Below, piece after piece: positions 23,412 through 35,700 of a stretch of DNA of 64,000 bases (position 1 is its first letter; every line of letters begins with the position of its first letter). Location: positions 868,001 through 932,000 of the forward strand of contig JBBELK010000001.1 in assembly GCA_037783545.1 (NCBI GenBank). The letters run 5' to 3'. The notes under the pieces were generated by a model. The model worked only from the letters and a program-made list of their open reading frames with translations. It was not told where the DNA came from and searched no databases. This DNA comes from Henricia sp. BOLD:AAB3569. Its lineage: Eukaryota; Echinodermata; Asteroidea; Spinulosida; Echinasteridae. The translations under genes and the position numbers were made by a program.

Positions 23412-26400
23412 GTAAGTGTAGTACGGTACAGTATTTGAAATTTGTGAAAAAAAGGTTTTATTTACACGTACAAGATAAATAAATGACAGATGAACTATGG
23501 ATAATACAAGTGATTGTTGTTTTTCTGAAGAAAAAAAAAAACCTGACTTTTTTGTGTTTTTTTCCTACCAGCGTTCACGAATTGTGGCCAAACACTACTA
23601 TTCGGTCCCACAGGAGAGATACAGAGCCCGAATTACCCCGAGTCCTACCCAAATAACGCTGCATGCAAGTGGCATTTTAGCTTGGAAAGTCGCCACATGG
23701 TCACACTAAGGTGAGAACATTCTCTTTATAAAGTTTCTGAATTCTGTTTAAAAGAGAACCTTTTCTTTATTCCATTGTGAGGAGCTGGTTTATCAACTGG
23801 GGCCAATTTCATAAAACATGTTACGCTTAATCGGGCCTCCCACTGTTCGATTTTTGCCACGAATTTCCTACGATTAGCTACGATTAAGTACGATTGTGTG
23901 TAGAGTCTATAGACAGTCTCTGGTAATCGTACCAATTCGTAGGAAATTCGTGGCAAAAATCGCACAGTGGGAGGCCCGCTCAAATCAACAATTTTGGATT
24001 AAGCATAGCACGAAAATTCGCTCAAACAAGGGCCTGTTTCATTAAACATGTTAAAAGCTTGTTGTTCTAAGCGCGCGCGCAATGCTGTCGTCTGTTTTGT
24101 TCGAACACGTTCATCGTCTGCTTTCATAAGTCAACGTCAAATTTTTCCATCGATAATGTTTCTATTTTGGGATGAAGACTCTTGCCTTTCGCTGACTGGA
24201 ATATTTCAACAACGGCTAAAAGTTGTGTCTGTTGGAACATGTGTCTAAAAATTTGACGAGTATGGCGAAGAAAACAAGTGGCGTCGCGTTAGCAAAAAAT
24301 CGGTAAGTTAGCATGCAGTTTGGTTTGCTAGTGCTTAAACAGCTTTATGAAATGGAGAGAGTGCTGCTTAATCAAAAATCGGGTGCTAACATGTTTAATG
24401 AAATTGGCCCCTGTTGACTTGATGGCCCTTATTTACCTGCAGTGGCAACTTGGGGATTTTAAATGTATGTTGTCTGTGGCCACGGCCAAAAATGAATTTC
24501 CACAAAACATAGTTTTCCTGAGGCTGATTTCACAAAGCACTACGATCCTTCATTACTCGAGACGCACGTTACTCGAGACGCACGTTACCCGAGACGCACG
24601 TTACTCGAGACGCACGTTACTCGAGACGCACGTTACTCGAGACGCACTTTACAGTGGCTTACTGATCTCAACTGGTGGTACGAAGAATTGTAGTGCTTCG
24701 CGAAATAGACCCTTGGTTGGCCAAAAATAGACTTGCCATGGTTACAGGGTGTACACTAAAACCAGTGAACTCCTTTAAAGGGGAATTAACAAGAAACAAA
24801 AGACAATGTGCTGAACAAGTGCAACGTGTACATTATTTTTTACAAGAAATTTGACCTGCTTAAAATTGAATACAAACTTTTAAAAAAATGGCTTATGGGT
24901 GCTGCCATTTTGTCTAATAATAATAATAATTACATTTATATAGTGCGCATTACATATAAATATGTTCATGTGCGCTGCACATCTTAAAACAAAACTAATT
25001 ACATCACCGTACTTAATTAAGATTAAAAATCGTAAATCAAAGGCAAGTTTAAAAAGATACGTTTTAACTTTGGTTCTGAACTTCTCAAGACTCCTAAGAT
25101 TTCTGATGTGACCTGGAACTGGGCAAAGAATGACGTCGCAGACAACCTCTTTGTGTACTCCTTTTGCAGTACTACGGAGCTCTGGAAGTGCCATCCGACT
25201 TGTTGAGATCCTGAGATAATGTAGCCCAGGATGACGACATATTCAGTGCAAAATGTCGGCATATTTGTCCTAAATTCTTGATGTTGTCTTCCTGAGATGA
25301 TTATCACGGGATGACAAAATAATTAGTAATTTGATAATTTTCATATTAAGTCTTTTACGTACATGTTTTTTTGTAATAGTTTTAAGGATTTTAGTCTGGT
25401 GGGCCATGGAAGCTGCCTCTCTGGTGATAGTCTAGAGATTTCAAGCGATCCTTCTGCAAGGTCACTGACTTACTGTGGTTCTTCACTTCCCCCGCCGTAC
25501 ATCTCAGACGAAGGAACAGACGAAGTGGTAATCAAGTTCTTGAGTCGCAGGAGTCAACCTCACAGAGGCTTCGATATTGAGTACTTTATAGGTATGTTTT
25601 GTCAGGCAGGCCTCTCTCAAATGACAGGGGTCGAAATTAACACTGGTCCCGTGGTCTGAGACCAGTAAAAAAATCAGAAGGACCACTATCTGTCAAAGAC
25701 GCCGGTCCGATGGACCAGTGGAAACGTTTACTGACACATGGAAACATTCTCTGATGCCTAATCCACAGTAAACATTTCTTACTCAATGCGAAAAACTCAT
25801 GGTTACCACCAACAATTCTTGATCGCTTTAGACATTTTAAGATAACATTTTCAGACAACATGTAGCTTAATTGCCCCTTTTTTTGGATCAAAAAGCAATC
25901 CCATCCATCCTGCACTCAATGACCTTAAACCAGAAAGTGTTACAGTATCTCGCTGCCATTTTGAAAAGCACCAGTGGACCACCATATTTTCAGCAGGACC
26001 AGTAGAGTTCTCTAATCTACTGGTCCCTCTGACCAGCATGAAATTCGGGTTAATTTCGACCCCTGAATGACCTCAATTCCTACAGATTGCCGCGTGCATT
26101 AGGAGCTTGAGCGTAAATTTGTGTGATGTCTATCAGCTGTGCTGTATTTCAAACAAATATTGAGCAACACGCGTTCGTGTTTGGAACATATTCAAGATGT
26201 TTCGTACGTGCACCTGGTGGCGTTCAATACGCAGTTATATTTTTTTCTATAAAAATGTTCGTCTGTGAGGGTGGTGTACAGTCTGTTTCTTCGTGATGTA
26301 CAACATCCAGGAAATTCTGGGTGTTGGCATTCACTTGTGCACACGCACCTGGACATACATGTACCTAAAAAAGAAAACCTCATCCGTGTGTTTTCATTCG

Positions 26401-26669
26401 AAAAATGCTGCACGTGCCTGTTGCGATGCATTTAAATATCAACCATGTCCTTGCATAATTCTCATCGAGATTCGAAGCCAAGAGCGTATTCCTGGGCTGA
26501 TTAGATACTGCACCAAATTTATCCTGTGTTCAAAATAGTTTAAAGACGCAGGCTCGTCAATGCGCGACAAACAAATTTGTGCCACAAAATTCACCGTGCT
26601 CCATACCTTGCCCAAGTAAGGCAGCCAGCTCTTAAAATCCCAGTGTGGGGGAGGGGAGTTGGGGGGGGT

Positions 26670-26702
<33 letters not shown>

Positions 26703-29700
26703 GTGAGGGGTGAGGTAGATTGGTAAGTTTCCTTATAACAAAATGACCTTCAGTTGGATGTGGTGTCTAATCGTACATATATAGTTAGGCGTTAACATGA
26801 TTGTACAAATGTGGATATGTACATATGTACAGTCGATTCAACCATCTGAGAATTTCTTGAAGCGAATGTGACCATACATGTATCTGTATTTAAATATAAT
26901 GTGACTTGGACTGAAACTAAATGTCATGAATTTACAAAGGTTGTTTTTCTGCGATAAATATTTGATTTAGAAAAGATACACCCCTATTTGCAGAATGGAC
27001 GAGGCTACAATGTATCTTCATTCGCGCCAAGTCAGCGTGTATTTTCACGCGCATCATGTTCATGTCCCCCTTATGAGCTGGCATGTCAGCTTGCATAAAT
27101 AATGAGCCTGCACCCTCTGAGATTGGTATGGAGAGCTGTGAATTTTGTGGCACGAATTTGTTCGTCGCGCATTGACGAGCCTACGTCTTTAAAGGCAGTA
27201 CATGAGTTCTAAGTTCATTTTTAAATTGATTTTCCATAGGAGTAAGTCTAATGTGTTGCGCTGTGACAGTATACACATGATTGGTACATGTATCTCGAAG
27301 AATCAGAAATGTTCACAGATTTACACAGAACTTACACGATATAAACATGATGATAGCAGAAAATTCCCCCTAAAAATTGTTTTGTCTAAAGTGCTATAGT
27401 CTTGAAATGAGCAAAACAATTATTTTTCGTCTTGCGAGATGTAAATTCAATTCGCCCCAAAACCATTTTGCCCAAGTGCCATTTCGCTCCCAAACCACTT
27501 TGCCCGAGTGCCTTTTTGCCCCAAATCACTTCGTCCAAACACTACCTCGCCCAAATTCCACTTCGCCCCAAAACCACGTCGTGCACAGGTCTTGGTCCAG
27601 GGCAAAGTGGTTCAGGGCAAAGTGGTTCAGGGCAAAGTGGTTATGGGGCAAACCCCTTTTTGACTGTTTTTTTTGTTTTTTAAACTTAGACGAAGTACGG
27701 AGCTGGTTTTTGCTCAGGTTGGTTTTAATCATGCATATCTTCAATCACACAGGGGGATAAAACTATTTGTAACAGTTTACCAATCATGTATACTGCCTTT
27801 AAACAGTTCCAAGTGCACCACATGCATGGTAGTTCTAAAATGGAACTACCATTCTAACAAAATTTGACTAGAGTACTAGTCCATGTATATGTATCCTGGG
27901 GCCAATTTCATAGAGCTGCTTAAGCATAAAAAAATTGCTCAAGCATGACAAACTTTGCTTGATAAAATTAGGTTACCAGCAAAAATTTCATGAGATTGTC
28001 ATGGTAATGAAACAGTCCTCTAACACTAGTCATACACTACTTGAGGATTTCACTGGTAACGTTCTCTACTAAGCAAGAGTTTTTGGTACTTAAAGGCCCT
28101 GTAGATGATCTGTTTTTGAGCGATTCTGCGAATAAAACCATTATAAATCAAAAGAAAGACATCAACAAACTCACCCAAAGAAATGTCAGCTTTGTCAAAT
28201 GTACCGCGTTTAAAAAAAACATGAAACTCCATATTCGTTTTCCTGGTCTTGGCGGGGTGTTTCAAATATTCGTTCTCAGTTGATCGGGTACTATGTGGCT
28301 TGCATCATGCACTCTGTGGCGCACATCATATACTGCGTGTGCGCGCGATCCATAAAAATGCATCGCGTTGGAACACGCACACGCAGTACACAGCGCCCAT
28401 GCATTTTGGACCGCGTAGTTTCGAACCAAAAATAAGTAAATCGTTTGCAAACGATCTAAATAATTTCATCTTTACGGATTATTGTCTGGTAAAATTATAT
28501 CATTTTGAGCGGAAACCTTTCATTGGGTAGTTGCTATTAATTCACTCTTTACTTTCAGAACTTTTCCCCTGTAAACTCGTCGATTACTTTTTGGGGTCAT
28601 TGAAAATGATACACTGGCCCTTTAAACACCTCTATGAAATTGGCCCCATGTTCTCTGCAGGTGAACGCTACATAGAGCACTGCAATCAGGAAACGGAGTT
28701 CCACTGCCGTGTAGGCAACTGCATCCCACTCAAATGGCATTGTAATGGGATGAGCGAGTGCAGCGATGGGTCCGATGAATTGCCAATGTACTGCCATGGT
28801 GAGAAATTCCGGTTTGTCCACACTAAAGTGCACACTTTTGTGACTCCTTCTCAAAAGTAGATAAAAACTATGAAGTTGTTTATGGTAATTTCTTTATTAA
28901 ATTCTGAGTACATACCAGGCCATGTAAGAATTGTGTCTATTCTATATTTTTCATTTTACAGTTTCAAAAATTACAACTCACGCATACACGTTTGTCACAA
29001 AATGTCTGTCCAGTGACATACGTGAACTTACTTGGCACTGTAATTCCAAGAAATCAACACACAATTTGTTTGGGTTAATGTTTCATCAATCTTTTAGAAC
29101 TAATACATGATGTGTGGGTATTATTTTATAATGTAATCAATGCCTTTAGCACTTTTCAGATGACATTGTCTGTCCCCGTTACGAACGTGACATCTTCAAG
29201 AATACTCTGTAATTTCTTAAAAGATCTCGGAGAACTCTTTCGCGAAGAGTAAGGGTATTCCATTCCCTAGTGTTTCTGGGTGTTGGCTGCCAAAGTCGCC
29301 GCCCACCTATGTATCTCGATGTTTAGGCGGTATACAATGGATGTAAAATCAGTATTATCCAGAGATTTTGGAGTAACGGGTGAAAAAATATGAGTTGTCG
29401 GTTGTGTACACACGAGATTTGAAAGTACCGTAGTTTTCGGAATATAAGCCGCTGCTTATACGTTGATTTTGATACGGTAATTCTGATACTACTTAGGGAA
29501 TATACAAGATTTCTTTTGTAAAATCAACAAAGTAGCCGGCAGCAAATGACAGAGCAGCCGGTGAAATCGCCGGCAGCCGGCGCTTCTGGATAACACTGAA
29601 AATGCTGCGAAACCTCATGTAAGAGCGCTAGATAAATGCCCAAATAATAAGAATATCTGTGTGCTTGCGAAACCTCTCTATTATCTTTGGTTTAGGATTA

Positions 29701-32700
29701 AACTTGAAATGAATCAACTTGATATTCCCTACAAGCTTTTCATTATCTGTCCCTTGTTTTTCAGCATCAACCCCAGTGTACACCCCTGCCCCTGTTCCCA
29801 CCATTGCTGCTGTGCACACCTCTTCCCCTGTGCAGTGCCCGGCCCATACTTTCTCCTGTCAGTCAGTATCCACAAACAGACAAGTTTGCCTTCAGGAGTC
29901 GCTGAAATGCAATGGTCACAGCGACTGCGCAGACCAAATGGATGAATACAACTGCAAATGCGTGCAATATCTTAAAGGTGAGACCCGGGGAAGGGGTGCT
30001 TTCAATTCTGCCCCTCATATTGTGAACAATTTAAATAAGGAAAAAAAGCCATTCAACATTATGCTTAGAGCTTAAAAAATTGAAATGTTCCTCTTATTTT
30101 TGTTTATGGTCATTAAACGCATGCACTGTGGTATGTAAAACATTGACGGTACAGCACATCTAAAAATACTTTGACCAACTGTTGGAAGATTAGTTCTTCG
30201 GCATCTTTTGTGCATCTTTTGTGTTGTGCACGGTTAGTGATTACGACTACAATTAGCCAAATCTCAAAATCTTTACGTTTGATGGTTTGTTTTTCACTAA
30301 GGCATACAAGTGTTCAGGGGTGAGATTTTTCCGGATTTCCGGAATTTTTAGGGACCGTCCGGATTTGAGAGTTTTCTGTTTTTCATTGTGAAATCTCTGA
30401 TTTTTATCGGATTTCCGCTTTTTTGTTGTGTGCTTCGCGATCAACATTTTATTTTTTTTAACGAGTGCACCCAATTGATTCAGTAATTTTGCGAGGCAAA
30501 CTTGTGCAAGTCTAGTCGCCATGCAAGTGCCATGACATACATGTAGAGTGCTGCAGAGTGCTGTAGAGTACTGTAGCGCTCGGCAAGCAGATCGACACTG
30601 CAACAGAAGTGAAGCAGACGTGTACAAGTCTAATCCCTAACCAAGCGCCATCTTTGCCTGCATCGTAAACTGGCAATGGTCGTGCGTTGCGTGTGGTGTG
30701 TGCATGTGATGTGTGCACGCACGTGTGCAGTGCGTGGCTGGCACGATGTGGAAAGCAGCGGGCAATAAACTGATTTTACCCTCCGCTTTCGCTTCACCGT
30801 CTTCAACGATCGATGTTGCCTCTAATCTTTTTAATATTTGTACTAGGTAAATATTTAAAACAAAACTGGTTCTTGTGATACCTGGTTAAAATGTTTTTGA
30901 CATTGCAATTTGCACGATGGTGGTGTTTAAAACGATCGCAAAAGTTGAAGTCTTCGTGGTCTCTACGTCTCTCCCCGCCCCCTCCCCAAGGAAGCTACGC
31001 CTCTTCCGATTTGTTTTCTTCTGGAATTTTTTTCTTTCTCAAATCTCACCCCCGAGTGTTGCCATCAGTGTAGACAACAAAACTACACTTGGGATATTTG
31101 TGTAAACACCACAAGTACGCATACTGTTATTAATGTTAAATTCACTAAAAGTCGTTGTTTTGCCCAACCTTGCGCAACCGAGACCAGTGTCACTTACTGA
31201 CCATTTCGCAAAACTGGGTGAGACATTTGTGACAAAGTGGATCTATGCGGACATTGGGGATAAACTGGATCCTAATCAATTTGGGAATCGCAAAGGATTT
31301 TCAACGTCACACTACCTAATCAAATTAATGAACACTCTGTACGCTCATGCAGATTCACGCAACAGCTACAGCAATGTTGTAGTTACTGACTTTAGTAAAG
31401 CCTTTGATTTGATTGATCATAACATAGTCATTGGTAAATTACTTGAGTTAGGCGTGAGACCATCAATTTTGCCCTGGGTGTGCAGCTTCTTAAATAAAAG
31501 ATCCCAGTGTGTTCGTTACAGAAATGTACTATCAGATTTTCAAGTCTTACAGGGAGGTGTACCACAGGGAACAAAATTAGGGCCACTTTGTTTTCTGGCA
31601 CAAATAAATGATGCTATCCAAAAGCCACAACAGGGGATATCAATTTTGAAATATGTAGATGTCACAATAATTGAGAGCGGTCTGGTTAATGTGGACAGCA
31701 GTGTGCAAACCACACTGAATGAATTTAATGACTGGTCTACATGTAACAACATGAAACTCAACCCAGATAAATGTGCACTTATGAATGTCTGTTTCATGAG
31801 AAATCCCATTAGACCACCATCTTTGGAGATTTGTTCACAACAATTGAAAGTGGTCGGTTGTGTTAAACTTTTAGGTATACAAATTAGTCGTGACCTGAAA
31901 TGGGATAATCATGTCTCAGAATTAGTTCGTAAAGCTAATGCTAAACAGTACATGTTGAAGATATTAAAGAAATTTCATCTTTCTACTGCTGACCTTTTGA
32001 CAATCTATAAAGGATATGTGCGGTCTTTATTAGAGTATGCTGTTCCGGTGTGGAATGCTGGGCTTACAACAAAACAGGTTGATAATTTGGAAAGAGTTCA
32101 GAAACGTGCTTTAAGAATAATTTTGGGTTCCACCTATACAACATATCAAGAGGCACTTGATAAAATTGATATATGCACTCTACAACAACGTAGGAAAGAT
32201 ATTTGCATAAAATTTGCTACTGAACTGAGAAAGTCCAGCTTTTTCCAAGACTGGCTGCCTAGACAGCGGGGGGACCAAGTGCAATATAACTTGATAAATA
32301 GTAAACAAATCTCCAGACCAAGGTGTAAGACAAAGAGATATTCTCAGAGTGCAATTCCGTATTTAATTGACCTTTTGAATGAAATGTAAATAAAATTACC
32401 GATTCTTACTCATTTCCTTTAGATTTTAATAAGCAATTTTTAGGGTTGAATTGAATAAGGTTCCAGGGGGAGGGGTGTATTGTATTTTTAAGGTTTTGTC
32501 TTGTTAATGTATTGTATTTGGTAAAGTTTTAGTTCGTTTTTGGTAATGTTTTAGTTCGTTTTGTCCTACTTTAAAAACAAAACAAAAATCTTTTGGGTAT
32601 TATTGACTAATCATTAAGTATTGTGTAAATTGAATTTGTATTGTAAAAATTGACGCAATTTAGCTTGTGGCTACAAGTGCAATTTGAAATAAACCAACAA

Positions 32701-35700
32701 CAATAATAATAATAATAATAATATTTGGTCATACTGTACCAGTTCTTTTTTATTAATAACCTCATGTACATACTGATACAGACTTCCCTCTTGCATCTTG
32801 TCTTACCCAGGCACTTGGGGCTATTTCGAGTCGCCTAATTTCCCCAACCAATACGACCCCAATCAGAACTGTACGTGGTTTCTCACCATTGACGAGGGAA
32901 GCATCATTCAGCTACGATTTGATGTATTTGACCTTGAACAGCGGTACAACACGGATGCGGACTACGTCACAGTTTACGATGTTGATGAGGATAATAAGTG
33001 GGTGAGTATTCAAATTCTCATGGTTGTCCAGAAGCGCCGGCGATTCCACCGGCTACTCTGTCGTTTGCCACCAGCTACTTTTGTAATTAACATTTTAAAC
33101 AATCCTGTCGTTTATTCCATACAGTACTAGAATTACTTCAGGGGTCGAAATTAACCTGAAGTTCATGGTGGTCAGAGGGACCAGTAGAATTGTTCGCAGA
33201 AATGTTTACTGTGGATTAGGCATGAGGGAATGTTTTCATGAGTCATAACAATTTGACAGATTTAGTGGTCCTTCTGATTTTTTACTGGTCTCGGACCATG
33301 GGACCAGTGTTAATTTTGACCCCTGTACTTTCAGTCTCTTGTGTGTGTACACAACCGGCTACTCATTTTATTTTCGCCTGTTAATCCAAAATCTCTGGAC
33401 AACCGTACCCACAGCATTCTTGCATTTTGCTCTGATGATTGCAAGTCGAAAAGCTTTAGCATGTCTTTGTCGTTAGTTAATTCTATATTCCGCTGTTGTA
33501 TCTGTGGGTATGAAATTTCTGCAGGCTAGTTTACCAACATTCTTTGTGAAATGTATAATGCCATTATTTAAAAAGTGCATGAAAAGTTTCATTTATCTTT
33601 ATTCTTTTCCTGAGATTTTTACTCCCATTTGAGTATGGAATGAAATTCTTGCACATGAACAATGTTCGAGTGCCAATTCTCAACATACAAAATTCTGCTC
33701 TCGTTTTCTGACAAAATGCAAATTTCGACTCGAGTGTGGACATTTTTGCAACCTTTTCCAGCTAATTAAATGGCTGATCCAGGCCAAATAAAATACAAAA
33801 ATATGCTGGAAAATTTTAGGTGGTACCTATGTACTTCCCAAAATGTCCATTACAATTTTGCATTTTAATAGCCTTAGATTCAGCACTGATTTCTGGTTGT
33901 GGTTAAAGAAACCTCTACTCAGATTTTTGGACATATTTCCAGTCATTTCTCACAGTCGGGTCACAATTCAAGTTTGCAAAGTGTCCCATGTTAAAGACAA
34001 CTCTTCATGTTTGTTTTCCCATCTGCAGAATAAAATAGGAACGTATTATGGTTACATAAAGGAGCCGACATATATGCCGCCGACGGTGATCAATGGCAAG
34101 GGAAACCAGTTACAGGTGGTATTCCACTCAGATAGTAAAGCTTCTGGCAAGGGCTTCAATGCTACGTATCAGACTAAGGGTAAGACACATGCTAGAGGCA
34201 GGGAACCAGTCAAGGCCATGTTTAATAATAAGGTCGTCTATAGACGAAGTGCTCTTCGTTTATATCTAAATAATAATAATAACAATGAAAATTTATAATG
34301 TGCCGGTATCCATAAAAAAAGATGCTCATAAAGCACCCTCCGTCGCTGTTGTGCGCTCGTATCCTGTTTTGCATAAATTTGGTTTTATGTGAAACATGAT
34401 GTGCGCATATAACGCCGGGTGTGTTTTGGTTTGTTGACATGATGTCTGTACGATGCCTGTTTTAACCACATTATATTTGTGATTTTCCTCATTAGGTAGT
34501 TGTCTAGACGGCCAAACACTGTGCGGTAGGACGGATGCTAATTGTTATGACGAGAAGGAAAAATGCGACAATCACATGACTTGTCTGCAGGGACAGGATG
34601 AAAAGGGCTGTTCAGGTAGCTACAATCATTTGATAGTTGCAAAAAGGCGACATTTATCAGGTTTTATTTCCAATACGGCAGCCATTATTCAAGTGCAATT
34701 AGCCTTTTGCGTATAACATTTGCATAATGGCTGGCACCCCAAATTCTTTACACTTTCAAATAGAGGAGCAGTTTAGAAATATACAATACAGTTTAGAACA
34801 ATACAATCTAATTTTTCCTATCTTTAAAAACATGAGTTAAGAATGTTTATTTAGTAATGTTTATAAGTGGGCTTTATGAAATAGGACCCCGGTTGCACAA
34901 ACGCGTCGGGGGCCGTCCATAAAGTACGTATCTGTACGCACAAAATGCAGACTATTTAGACCACCCTCCCTCCCTGTACGCATTTTTTGGGCAAAATTTG
35001 TGACGGCATCCATTGATTTTAACATTGACGTATGCATTGGCTCTGACCCCGCCCCCCATGCGTACGTACTTTATGGATGGCCCCTCGTGTGTCAAGCGCC
35101 TAGCAAGGCATAGTGGCCTCCCACAGCTTTATTTGATCTTCATAAGCAGTTGCCGAATGTGAACAGTACCGCTCTTTGTTTGATATTCGTTAAGTCCGAT
35201 GTGAATACACGCTAAGATGATTAACTAATATTCGTCGAACGAAGCAATTTTTCTATTGAGAACAGGGTCATAGGTGCAAGAACTCTTAGTGTCTTGGGAA
35301 AGTATCTTGGCCATGTGTGACTCGTTATAGAAATGCGAACCAGATGTTGCACTGTAGGACAGTCTGAGTTTAGTTTGAATGGGGCTTGGCTAGAGGCTCA
35401 GGTTTCCCAGGATCGGCCTGACTGGCGAGTGAACTCAACATTGAAGGTGACTATACGCTCCAACATAGGGGATTGATTCAGGATTACATGAAGTATGAGC
35501 GGAAATGGCCCAAAGATGTTTCAGTAATTAAAAGTTCACAAAAAATGTGCCTTCTAATGCATCCCATCTTCTGAAAGCACTTCATAGTACTGTATGTCGG
35601 AAGGCTAAATGGCTGTTTAAAGGGCCTGTGACATGCTAAACAACTTTGTGCCTAAGCTTTGCTTCATAATGACGGATTACTTGTTCAGCAAGACATACTA

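Noticed and set aside
24552-24655. CRISPR-like array
   Set aside because: Contiguous 16-bp units without spacers in an animal intron make a minisatellite. The same reasoning applies to 18028-18094 and 55214-55470.
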